Below are positions 1 through 7,646 of a stretch of 19,533 bases of DNA, piece by piece; within the stretch, counting starts at the first letter, position 1; each line of letters opens with the position of its first letter. Position numbers and translations under genes: made by a program. Origin of the DNA: JAGOTP01 sp964359565 (GTDB lineage Bacteria; Patescibacteriota; Patescibacteriia; 2-12-FULL-60-25); contig CAYHTN010000023.1 in NCBI GenBank assembly GCA_964359565.1, positions 1-19,533 on the forward strand, written 5' to 3'. The notes below the pieces were generated by a model. That model was not told where the DNA came from. It searched no databases and saw only the letters and a list, made by a program, of their open reading frames with translations.

Positions 1-211
1 ATCCATACCGAAGATACCTCAGCAAGACCGATGAACCACGGCGAATCGGAAGGACCTTCCAGCCAGATCCCTGTTCGGTTCGTTCATCGCCATAGGTGAT
101 GACGGTTACTACATGACCTTGATCAACGAGAAAACGAGCGAGAACCGGTACAAATGTGGCCGGACCGCCGATTTCTGGTGGATAAATGCCCGTGGCAAGG
201 AGAATGACCAT
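1..211 (-). CDS. Glycosyltransferase family 4-like protein, N-terminal fragment
   Basis: The minus strand from ATG at 211 reads MVILLATGIYPPEIGGPATF and continues to VLARFLVDQGHVVTVITYGDE before running off the window edge, so only 70 residues are visible and the C-terminal part is missing. The opening beta-strand followed by YPPEIGGPATFV and then an alpha-helix and a 'GHxVTVIT' strand is the usual N-terminal Rossmann start of GT4 (GT-B fold) glycosyltransferases. These enzymes use nucleotide sugars to extend cell-surface glycans. The EX7E donor-binding half is not present, so donor and activity cannot be judged. It diverges from the sugar epimerase operon at 377, which fits a surface-polysaccharide locus. 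The 165-bp gap between the two starts shows no convincing promoter pair. It has one small inverted repeat, ACTAAA/TTTAGT at 262-279. Confidence 0.8.
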   Translation of the reverse strand, partial: MVILLATGIYPPEIGGPATFVPVLARFLVDQGHVVTVITYGDERTEQGSGWKVLPIRRGSSVLLRYLRYG

Positions 212-376
212 TAAGAGCCTTTAAATAGCTTCATCAAAAGAAAAAGCTTAAACACCCCTATACTAAAGCGTATTTTAGTCGTCTGAACAAGAGGGATGAA
301 ATCGTAATAAAAGAGCTTATTTAAGAGAAACTTCCCCTTGCGAGAGCAGAGCTCCTCGTCTATGATCAGAGACATT

Positions 377-1453
377 ATGATCGATTTCTCTCGTCTACAG
401 GGGGCGACCGTCTTGGTCACGGGTGGCGCTGGCTTCCTTGGTTCGCATCTCACCAGAAAACTGCTTGATTTTGGGGCAAATGTTATTATTTTAGACAACT
501 TTTCAACCGGAAAACTCGTCAAAATTAGTGCCGTGGTTCCTGAGCTCACATCGGTATTAGAGAGCTCATTTGCCATAGACTTAGAGAAACCTCTTTCTGA
601 ACGAGAAAAGACTTATGCATTAAACTCAACCACCTACCCGGAACAAACACTCACGATTATCGCAGGTGACGCCTGTCGAAAGCAAGATGTGGACGAAGTC
701 TTTGAGCGTCACTCCATCCGCTATGTCTTTCACTGGGCCGCAGTCGTCGGAGTCAAACGAACGATTGAGAATCCCCTTCTCGTTCTTCGTGACCTAGACG
801 GGATTCGTTATGTTCTCGATGCTTGCGTGGCAAAAAAGATTGAAAAAATTGTTTTTTCTTCTTCCTCAGAAATCTATGGCGATCCGCTTCAACTCCCAGA
901 ATACGAAGCCGGAGCAGTCAATGCCAAAATGCCCTATGCCGTCGTGAAACTTATGGGTGAACTCTTGTTACAAACCTATCAAAAAGAATTTGGTCTGCGA
1001 ACAACCGCTCTTCGTTTTTTTAATGTCTACGGACCACGTCAAGAATCCTCAGAGTACGGATTCGTGGGAGCTGTCTTCATGCAACAAGCCTTGAATAAAC
1101 AAGCCCCAACGATCTTTGGAGATGGCTCCGATACCCGAGACTTCGTGTTTGTTAGTGATAATGTCGAAGCTTCTATTCGAGCGATGCTTTCGAGCGAAGC
1201 AGACGGCGAAGTGATCAACATCGGCACCGGCCGGCCCACAACCGTGCTCGATCTCGCAGAAAAGATTATTAATATCGCCGAAGTTGATGTGAAACCAAAA
1301 TTTCTCCCTGCTCGCGAGGTCGAAGTTCATCATCGTTGGCCAAATATTATGAAAATGCGCAAATTGCTAGATTTTTATCCTAAAATTAGCATTGAAGAGG
1401 GCTTGCGCATCGCGATCAACGAAGCTCGCTCAAGCGGAGAAGGAAAAGCGTAG
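377..1453 (+). CDS. NAD-dependent sugar epimerase/dehydratase (extended SDR family)
   Basis: Predicted cytoplasmic enzyme acting on nucleotide sugars (4-epimerase, 4,6-dehydratase or UDP-glucuronate decarboxylase type). Counting from ATG 377 (358 residues), the NAD-binding glycine motif TGGAGFLGS is at 15-23 and the acidic residue ending strand beta-2 is in LDNFSTG near 40. The catalytic serine lies in FSSSSEIYG (160-168), YAVVK (187-191) supplies the YxxxK pair, and RFFNVYGPRQ follows near 212. All expected catalytic residues are present. Residues about 50-92 form an extra segment between beta-2 and beta-3 that is not usual in the family, making the protein longer than the common 310-330. 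The start is uncertain: ATG 362 (five residues longer) and TTG 338 are in frame. ATG 377 fits the usual family N-terminus. It is first in an operon with two glycosyltransferases; the next ATG lies 4 bp after the stop. The exact substrate cannot be read from sequence. Confidence 0.9.
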   Translation: MIDFSRLQGATVLVTGGAGFLGSHLTRKLLDFGANVIILDNFSTGKLVKISAVVPELTSVLESSFAIDLEKPLSEREKTYALNSTTYPEQTLTIIAGDACRKQDVDEVFERHSIRYVFHWAAVVGVKRTIENPLLVLRDLDGIRYVLDACVAKKIEKIVFSSSSEIYGDPLQLPEYEAGAVNAKMPYAVVKLMGELLLQTYQKEFGLRTTALRFFNVYGPRQESSEYGFVGAVFMQQALNKQAPTIFGDGSDTRDFVFVSDNVEASIRAMLSSEADGEVINIGTGRPTTVLDLAEKIINIAEVDVKPKFLPAREVEVHHRWPNIMKMRKLLDFYPKISIEEGLRIAINEARSSGEGKA

Positions 1454-1457
1454 CTCT

Positions 1458-2561
1458 ATGGGGATGCGCGTATTAATGATTAGCCTCGAAAAAGGCCTCA
1501 CTCGACCGGATCATCGAGCCCGCGCGCGCATCGCGAGCTACGGATCGTTTGTTGAACAACTTGATATTATTCTTTTTTCCGCAGAGTCTTTTGAAGAGAC
1601 CATCGCGCCTCACGTGAAGGTGATTGCAACGCATTCCTCTTCACCCCTCTGGTATGTCTGGGATGCACTAAAACTAGTGTGGAAAAAACGTCGTGAGACC
1701 TACGATGTCGTGACCGCTCAAGACGTCACTGAAACGGGGCTCGTAGGCTATCTCGCTGCTCGTTTCTTTCAGGTTCGCTTTGCCGCTCAAGATGTTGGCT
1801 ACCTCTTTCATGGGGAATATTACGCTCGCGAATCCTGGCTGAATCGTCTCCGTGCTCGCTTCGGCCACTGGTTGGTACGCCGTGCAGACAGCGTCCGCGT
1901 CATGAGCGTACGAAGTGAAGAGACACTACGCAAACTTAGTATTCCTGCAACAAAAATCGTGCGCTTCCCCTTTAAACTTGATGCTCAATTCGCCGCACAT
2001 AAGGGATCGTTATCAGAAGAAGAACAAGCTCTTCTCAACCACCGACCCTATTTTTTGATTCCTGGACGCTTCGTGCACATCAAACGTATCGACCTCGCTT
2101 TAGAAGCTTTTTCAGGTATGATTCATCATCCTGATCTTCTCCTTGTTTTGATCGGACAAGGACCACTCGAACCCATGCTTCGTGAAAGGATAGCGCATCT
2201 GAATCTCCGTGATCGCGTTATCATCCGTCCATGGACATCAGCACTAGCCGCTTGGTATCGAGGCGCGAGCGCGACAATCATCACCTCAGATCGTGAGGGG
2301 TATTGCATGACCGCACTTGAATCACTCGCGTCCGGTACCCCTGTGATCATGACAGATGTCGGCTCTGCTCCCGAACTCATACAAGATGGAGTAAACGGCT
2401 ACATTATCCCGGTCGGAGATGTCGAACGACTCAAAGAACGTATGGAAGAAACCCTTCTCCATCAGGAGAAGCTCCGTGCACACACGAGAACATTTACCTG
2501 GAAACCACCTAACGTAGGAATGAAAGACTTGTTTGAACGAGCGATACACTCAACAAAATAA
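1458..2561 (+). CDS. Glycosyltransferase family 4 (GT-B fold)
   Basis: Cytoplasmic or membrane-associated sugar transferase of 367 residues. The N-terminal domain begins MGMRVLMISLEKG. The C-terminal donor-binding domain begins at IPGRFVHIKRIDLALEAF (201-218) and continues through LLVLIGQGP (228-236). The EX7E motif of retaining GT4 enzymes is EGYCMTALE (280-288), followed by SGTPVIMTDVGSAPEL. I chose ATG 1458, which is 4 bp after the epimerase stop, with a GGAGAAGGA-like sequence upstream. A longer in-frame start at 1392 would lie inside the epimerase gene, and ATG 1464 is also possible. Tight spacing implies co-transcription and a shared glycan pathway. Donor and acceptor sugars cannot be assigned. 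Confidence 0.9.
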   Translation: MGMRVLMISLEKGLTRPDHRARARIASYGSFVEQLDIILFSAESFEETIAPHVKVIATHSSSPLWYVWDALKLVWKKRRETYDVVTAQDVTETGLVGYLAARFFQVRFAAQDVGYLFHGEYYARESWLNRLRARFGHWLVRRADSVRVMSVRSEETLRKLSIPATKIVRFPFKLDAQFAAHKGSLSEEEQALLNHRPYFLIPGRFVHIKRIDLALEAFSGMIHHPDLLLVLIGQGPLEPMLRERIAHLNLRDRVIIRPWTSALAAWYRGASATIITSDREGYCMTALESLASGTPVIMTDVGSAPELIQDGVNGYIIPVGDVERLKERMEETLLHQEKLRAHTRTFTWKPPNVGMKDLFERAIHSTK

Positions 2562-2582
2562 TATCTTCATAGCTGTCTGACT

Positions 2583-3785
2583 ATGCGTTGCCACTCAGAA
2601 CAAAACAGCGTCTCCGTTGTAATCGCGATCACGCTCGCCAAGCCCGGAGGCGCGACATTCTTTGCCTTCAGCCTCGCTGAATGGCTAAAAAAACAAGGCA
2701 TCCAGGTCACCATGCTCGCTGGAGAAGGCGATTGGCTTTTTCAGAAATGTCATGAAAGTGGCATTACGTGCCTTCATATTCCTTCGCTCGGACGTGAAAT
2801 TTCTCCTTATAAAGATCTCAAAAGCCTGATTGAGCTCATTAGGCTCCTCAGGAAGCTCAAACCAAGTGCTCTTCATTTGAACAGTAGCAAGATGGGCGTG
2901 ATTGGAAGTCTAGCCGGACGGATCACGCGGATCACGCGGATCGTGTACTGCATTGGCGGCTGGTCCTTTTTAGAATCGTTGTCTGCACGTAAACGCCAAC
3001 TCTATATCTGGGCTGAGCGTATCAGCGGACGGTGGAAAGATCAAATCGTGTGCGTTTACCCCGGCGACGCCAAAGAGGCACAACGCCATCATATTAAAGG
3101 ACGAGAAGAAACCATTGTTATTCCGAACGGCGTAGACTTACAGCTGCTTGATCGTCATCGCCTTTCCCGTGAAGAGGCTCGTGCAGAACTTAGCCTTCCC
3201 CGTGACGGATATATTTTTGGCACGATCGGTAATTTTTATCCCGCCAAAGATCTTCCCCGTTATCTTGAAGCCTGTGCCATGGTACGTAAGACCTGTCCAA
3301 ATGTTCATTTTGCTCTAATTGGTGACGGTCCAGAACGTACGCTGATAGAAGACGCTCGAAAACATCATCATCTTGAAGACGTCGTCCATCTCCTCGGGGC
3401 TCGCGAAGCAGCTTCACGCTACCTCCTCGCCTTCGATAGCTTTGTCTTTCCTTCGTCTAAAGAAGGGATGGCGTTCGCTCTCCTTGAAGCCATGACGGCC
3501 GGACTTCCTTGTATCGTAACTGATGTTGGCGCGAATCGCTGGATGCTTGAGGATGCTCGTTGGATCGTTCCCGCCAAAGACCCCGTCCGACTCGCCGAGG
3601 CCATGCAAAACGCCTATCATGATCGACGACGAGCAACCGAACAAGGGGTACGCAGTCGGAAGCTGGTTGAAACGCGCTTTCCTGTGACGCAAACCTATGC
3701 TTCCCATGAAAATCTTCTCATCCAATTTTCTTCTTCGAAAGAAATGAGGACGGGTGAAGGATCGGAAACAGCTCGAATGCGATAA
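2583..3785 (+). CDS. Glycosyltransferase family 4 (GT-B fold)
   Basis: A 400-residue GT4 enzyme. The acceptor-side N-terminal domain includes KPGGATFFAFSLAEWL (20-35) and the HLNSSKMGVIGSLAGR segment (98-113). The donor domain carries IPNGVDL (180-186), GTIGNFYPAKDLPRYLEA (213-230), FALIGDGPERT (243-253) and the EX7E motif EGMAFALLE (294-302), followed by TAGLPCIVTDVGA. The start lies 21 bp after the previous stop, so it is the third gene of the operon. Codons for residues 114-120 contain a 9-bp near-tandem repeat (2919-2945). Its last 68 bp overlap the 3' end of the convergent membrane glycosyltransferase gene on the opposite strand. The last 20 or so residues (SSSKEMRTGEGSETARMR) lie in this overlap and look like an unconserved extension. 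Confidence 0.9.
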   Translation: MRCHSEQNSVSVVIAITLAKPGGATFFAFSLAEWLKKQGIQVTMLAGEGDWLFQKCHESGITCLHIPSLGREISPYKDLKSLIELIRLLRKLKPSALHLNSSKMGVIGSLAGRITRITRIVYCIGGWSFLESLSARKRQLYIWAERISGRWKDQIVCVYPGDAKEAQRHHIKGREETIVIPNGVDLQLLDRHRLSREEARAELSLPRDGYIFGTIGNFYPAKDLPRYLEACAMVRKTCPNVHFALIGDGPERTLIEDARKHHHLEDVVHLLGAREAASRYLLAFDSFVFPSSKEGMAFALLEAMTAGLPCIVTDVGANRWMLEDARWIVPAKDPVRLAEAMQNAYHDRRRATEQGVRSRKLVETRFPVTQTYASHENLLIQFSSSKEMRTGEGSETARMR

Positions 3786-5010
3786 AGGCCATCAGAACAA
3801 CTTCAGCGACAATCTTGAAACGCGTATCTGGAAAGGTGAGAATAAGGATCGGCCAGAGGATGACCATCGGTACACCCGTCAAAATGATCGTACTGCGCCA
3901 CGCGCGTCGTCGAACCCAGAAAAACAAGGCCAGGATAAAGGCCGGGATATAGAAAATCTTATACATCGTATACAACAAACTCGGGGCATAACGCATCGTG
4001 TCTGTAGCAATCTCAAGCCGTCCAGTCGACACCTGCAGAATACGGGAGTTTGCACTTAATTGTGGGATTTTTTCAAAATTGACCCAATGCCAAAGTGTTT
4101 TTCGTAATGATACCGCCACAAAACGAACAGGGTCAGACACGATCTCTCTAAGTGCCAACTCCCGAAAGGCACGATCTCCCTGAGGGGAGTAGCCGTCCGC
4201 AATCTCTGTAGAAATAGCTGGTGCCAGAAAAACATCTAGATCATGTTGAGGATGGGCATACTGATAAAGCGGATGTTGACCAAGATACATATTTACGCCC
4301 ATCGTACTTGAGAGTCCCAGGTAATCATAACGCACAACCTGATAGCCAAGAAAACCTAAAAAAAACAAAGCACAGATTAAAATCCCACGACCAAGCTGAG
4401 CGCGTAGCTCACGTGCGCCAAGAACACACGCGACGAGAATAATACTCATGAATATCGGTCCAAGAGTTGCTCGTACCAAGATTCCTATCGTCATCGCAAG
4501 CCCAAGAAGAAGGATGTTTAAGATCGCGCGTCTTCCCACAGGTCGCGACGATAGGAACGGTATAAGCGCAAAGAAAAAGAACGCGGTCGCAAACCATTCA
4601 AACGCCGTGTCTTTTGAAGTAAGCACGAGCCATAAAAAGTAGGGGTTAGCGAACGATATCAGAAGAACAACGAGTCGCTGACGTCCTTCTGAAAACCAGA
4701 TTCGTAAAACGCGCTCCCATAACAGTGCCCCAGCGATATATACGAATAACTGGACCAAAACCGCCGCGAGAGAAGAAAGGGAGCCTAGAAAAAATTCCAA
4801 GCCCGCAAATAGGAGCGGAATACCTGGTGGATACGCTGGTCCATAGATAAATTCTCCCGTCGTAAGCCACTGATGACCAGAAAATAGCAATCCTCCTTCA
4901 AAGACCGAAGGTGTCCGTACCACGAGGAAGAAAAATGGCAAGATCATGACCCCTGCGAGAATGCTCGCGAGAAGAGAGGGCGAACGCATCCAGGCACGGA
5001 GCGCTATCAT
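3718..5010 (-). CDS. Multi-pass membrane glycosyltransferase, GT-C / ArnT-PMT-like (GT39/GT83-type)
   Basis: A 430-residue protein with about ten hydrophobic segments alternating with short polar loops. After the first membrane segment (about 13-30) comes a loop with TPSVFEGGLLFSGHQWLTTG and GPAYPPGIPLLFAG. An acidic residue, a 'tGeF...YG..YPPG.P' stretch and a following hydrophobic helix are features of the first periplasmic loop in lipid-linked-sugar GT-C enzymes (PMT_2/ArnT type). Such enzymes transfer sugar from polyprenyl-phosphate carriers on the outer face of the membrane. The C-terminus ends in a helix and a lysine-rich tail (SKKKIG). It starts 12 bp after the stop of the O-antigen-ligase-like gene, so the two are probably one operon. 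Only the class is assigned, since no diagnostic donor motif is visible. Confidence 0.7.
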   Translation of the reverse strand: MIALRAWMRSPSLLASILAGVMILPFFFLVVRTPSVFEGGLLFSGHQWLTTGEFIYGPAYPPGIPLLFAGLEFFLGSLSSLAAVLVQLFVYIAGALLWERVLRIWFSEGRQRLVVLLISFANPYFLWLVLTSKDTAFEWFATAFFFFALIPFLSSRPVGRRAILNILLLGLAMTIGILVRATLGPIFMSIILVACVLGARELRAQLGRGILICALFFLGFLGYQVVRYDYLGLSSTMGVNMYLGQHPLYQYAHPQHDLDVFLAPAISTEIADGYSPQGDRAFRELALREIVSDPVRFVAVSLRKTLWHWVNFEKIPQLSANSRILQVSTGRLEIATDTMRYAPSLLYTMYKIFYIPAFILALFFWVRRRAWRSTIILTGVPMVILWPILILTFPDTRFKIVAEVVLMAFIAFELFPILHPSSFLSKKKIG

Positions 5011-5022
5011 AGCAAAGATGGA

Positions 5023-7368
5023 CTATCGTCTCGGACCGGATCCTGTTCGTAATAATCCTGAACCAGACGTTGATGCAACAGGCGTTGGCGTTGTTAGCTT
5101 CGTTTCTGTTGCGGTACGTTTGATTGTTTCACCAATGATTCCCTGATCGTAGGTTGATTGTGCCGTTGGACTTATATGCTTCGTCGCAAAATCAAGCACC
5201 TGCTGCTTTGTTTCTAACAATCCTTCACTCTCTAGGCGACGGGCGATCTCAAGATATACTGGCAACACACTTGGGTCCGGGCGGGCAGGCGGGGTGAGTT
5301 GTTTTGGAATAGTTTTTAACCCTTCTTTATCCTGAAGCGTTTGATACGCGTCTACTAACTGCAGTACTTCTCGAGGATCGGTAAAGTAGTACGGGTAAGG
5401 CATCGTCACCGCTTTACGCATGTGTTCTGCCCCCTCTTTCTTTTGATTCTGTTGGTAGGCTAGAGTCACTCCGTAGACCCAATGTGGTTGTCCTTGTTCT
5501 GGATCAAAGGTTAACAAATCTTTTTGAATCTGTAGCGACTGAGAGACGCGTCCACTACGCTGATAGAAATCTGCGAGTGAATACCAGAACTGTTGTCTTT
5601 TGGTACTAAGAGCGATTGCCTGACGATACAAAGCGTCCGTCTTTGCAATATCTTCAGGATAGAGCCGAGCTGTTTCTTGATAAAAACGAGCGGCAAGATA
5701 AATAGTGTACGCATTCTTCGGATGACGAGCGATCTCTTCGGCTAGTAGTGTTTTCGTCAAATTAATTAATTCCTTTGATTTGGGATAAGACGTGATCGAA
5801 CCGTTAGAAACAAGCGAGACCAAGTTGCGTACAAGAAGAAAAGTCTGTTCATCAAGATAGACCGTTGGGCGTTCCGAAGCCTGGATCGCGAATACATGTG
5901 CCTCTGCCACTAAATTCGCAGAAAAATAGTTATTCGCTTGGATCGCCGCTTGAGATGCTCGAAATGGCAGGATAGAACCTCGCCATACGACAAACAAACT
6001 AATACAGACGAGCCCAAAGGCAAGACCCGTAGAAAACGGTCTTGATTTGCCTAACGGAGCCGTCCCTTCTTCTGTTTGTCCTTCCTGAAATTCTACTCGG
6101 GTAATACCAATAACAAACGCATACATGAGAAAGCTCATGGAGAATGCTGCTGGATGATCGAATACAAATAAATTTTGAACAAAGTAGGCAACCGGAAGCG
6201 CGAGGAGAATCGCGAGAGCATGTGCATCAAGACGCCGTTGTCGATACGCTCCAACGAGAACAATCGCGAGAGTAATAAAGATTGCAAAAAACGTAATCGT
6301 CCCCACGATACCCGTCATCGATAGCACATCCAAGACGGTATTATGAGAACGATCAAACCACGTCTCTGAAAGGCTAAAACGCATCGACTGTGGGTTATAT
6401 CTCTCATTGAAGAGAATATGAAAGTTATCCAAACCCCACCCAAAAATCGGTTTATCGAGAAATCCCTGCCAAGCGATCTTCCAGGCGATAAAACGGGTCG
6501 TCGTTCCTCCGGCGTCAAACGAAACGAGTCGATGAAATGGAGAGGCAGCAATCAAAGGAACATTTCTCGCTGCAAAGAGCAGTCCGTAACCTGCAAATAA
6601 CGCTATTAATCCTGCTATTGTCACCAAGCGCGCACGCCGATCCCTCATAAGCAACCCACGTACCGCGAGAAAGATAACAAGACCGATCAAGAGCCCAATA
6701 AACGCCCCTCGTGACTGTGCCAAGAAAAATCCAATAAGATCAGCCGCCGCCGCGAGCAAAATCAGAATTCGACCATTTCTTTCCTTCGTTTTTGACCAGA
6801 GCCACAAGATAAAATAGAGGTTGAATATTTGGTACGATGCCATGTAGATCGGATTATCCAAGAGCCCCCCCAAACGACCTTCGGCACGAAAGAGGAGAAG
6901 ATTAGGAAATTGCGTCTGCAACATGGAAACACTTGCCATAAGGACCGAAAGAATCACTTGGTAGCGCATGAGACGCACCCACTGACGCTCACGACGAACG
7001 AGCCCAATCGTCATGGTGAGCCATGCAAAAAAGTGCAGGAGCGTAAATAGTCCATTCATACGTTCCTGATTCCCCCACCACGCCCGAGCCGGATCCATGG
7101 CGAAGAATACGGAAAGGAATAGAGCGATAAAATAGGCGCTAATCGCTCCATACAACAAATGTTTCGACGGACGATAGGCTGGTTCCATCCACGCAAGCAA
7201 GAGATACGCCGGAAAGGTCAAACCAATTAACATCTGAAAGACAATTAATTTAGAAAAGACGAAAGGGAAAATAACAATTGGCAAAAAGACGAGTGGCATG
7301 AGCAGTCCTCCGTAAATTCCTACCCAAGACAATCCCTTTAACCATTGAAGTGCGTTTTTTCGTTGCAT
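5023..7368 (-). CDS. O-antigen ligase/polymerase-like membrane protein (Wzy_C family) with C-terminal TPR region
   Basis: A 781-residue integral membrane protein. Residues 12-470 hold about a dozen hydrophobic segments. Landmarks are RAWWGNQERMNGLF (95-108), LGGLLDNPIYMASY (166-179), the SRGAFIGLL motif (219-227) and GWGLDNFHILF (310-320). The long external loop ends in DRSHNTVLDVLSMTGIVG (339-356), the D..HN.xLd...tGivG signature of the O-antigen ligase / Wzy / PglL superfamily. These proteins join polyprenyl-linked glycans to lipid or protein acceptors, or polymerise repeat units. Residues about 540-690 are soluble and helical with TPR-like spacing (AEEIARHPKNAYTIYLAARFY, WYSLADFYQRSGR, HWVYGVTLAYQQ), and the tail is low-complexity T/S/G/R. 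Ligase, polymerase and O-oligosaccharyltransferase cannot be told apart here. ATG 7368 has no strong ribosome binding site. Confidence 0.87.
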   Translation of the reverse strand: MQRKNALQWLKGLSWVGIYGGLLMPLVFLPIVIFPFVFSKLIVFQMLIGLTFPAYLLLAWMEPAYRPSKHLLYGAISAYFIALFLSVFFAMDPARAWWGNQERMNGLFTLLHFFAWLTMTIGLVRRERQWVRLMRYQVILSVLMASVSMLQTQFPNLLLFRAEGRLGGLLDNPIYMASYQIFNLYFILWLWSKTKERNGRILILLAAAADLIGFFLAQSRGAFIGLLIGLVIFLAVRGLLMRDRRARLVTIAGLIALFAGYGLLFAARNVPLIAASPFHRLVSFDAGGTTTRFIAWKIAWQGFLDKPIFGWGLDNFHILFNERYNPQSMRFSLSETWFDRSHNTVLDVLSMTGIVGTITFFAIFITLAIVLVGAYRQRRLDAHALAILLALPVAYFVQNLFVFDHPAAFSMSFLMYAFVIGITRVEFQEGQTEEGTAPLGKSRPFSTGLAFGLVCISLFVVWRGSILPFRASQAAIQANNYFSANLVAEAHVFAIQASERPTVYLDEQTFLLVRNLVSLVSNGSITSYPKSKELINLTKTLLAEEIARHPKNAYTIYLAARFYQETARLYPEDIAKTDALYRQAIALSTKRQQFWYSLADFYQRSGRVSQSLQIQKDLLTFDPEQGQPHWVYGVTLAYQQNQKKEGAEHMRKAVTMPYPYYFTDPREVLQLVDAYQTLQDKEGLKTIPKQLTPPARPDPSVLPVYLEIARRLESEGLLETKQQVLDFATKHISPTAQSTYDQGIIGETIKRTATETKLTTPTPVASTSGSGLLRTGSGPRR

Positions 7369-7477
7369 ATTGGTTCAAACGGTAACACACTCCCCCGCCT
7401 CTGACGAGATTAATCCTTACCATCCCCTCTTCTCTCCTTAAAACAAGCGAGGCTGTATCTCATCCCAAATAAATCGA

Positions 7478-7600
7478 AGGTTGTATGTATTTTTGCGCAG
7501 GACGCGAAGAAGTCGAGGCTTTTTGTGAGGCGCTATGGAAATAGCGGTGAACAAAAAACGTAGACTTCGACAAAGTCATGCACGAAAATACATACAACCT
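7478..7600. repeat. 123-bp imperfect palindrome (fold-back element)
   Basis: The outer arms are a perfect 16-bp inverted repeat (AGGTTGTATGTATTTT at 7478-7493, complement at 7585-7600). Pairing continues inward with interruptions: TTTTTGCGCAGGAC against GTCATGCACGAAAA, then GAAGTC against GACTTC, then TGTTTTT-type against AACAAAAA-type tracts. The centre is CGCTAT-GGAA-ATAGCG. Nearly the whole stretch can fold on either strand. It directly abuts the terminator of the surface-protein gene (7601) and lies 109 bp before the start of the O-antigen-ligase-like gene. It encodes no plausible protein. It could be a MITE-like remnant, a structured RNA in the leader of the next operon, or a processing site. 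I saw no second copy in the window. Confidence 0.75.
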
Positions 7601-7634
7601 AAACAAAACTCCGCCCGAAGGCGGAGTTTTGTTT
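7601..7634 (-). terminator. Intrinsic terminator of the surface-protein gene
   Basis: Perfect 15-bp stem (7601-7615 with 7620-7634). In minus-strand RNA the loop is a UUCG tetraloop closed by C-G, and the stem ends with the U-rich run of TTTTGTTT on the downstream side. It begins 12 bp past the stop codon of the gene ending at 7647. The A/U-rich arms make it potentially bidirectional, but no plus-strand gene ends upstream. Confidence 0.9.
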
Positions 7635-7646
7635 ATCGACTACCGA

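Noticed and set aside
211..576. A 121-codon minus-strand ORF over the epimerase start
   Set aside because: Overlaps well-supported epimerase coding sequence and has no recognisable features.
7478..7600. Integron attC site
   Set aside because: Length and palindromy fit, but the ends lack the RYYYAAC and GTTRRRY core sites, and there is no integrase or cassette array in the window.
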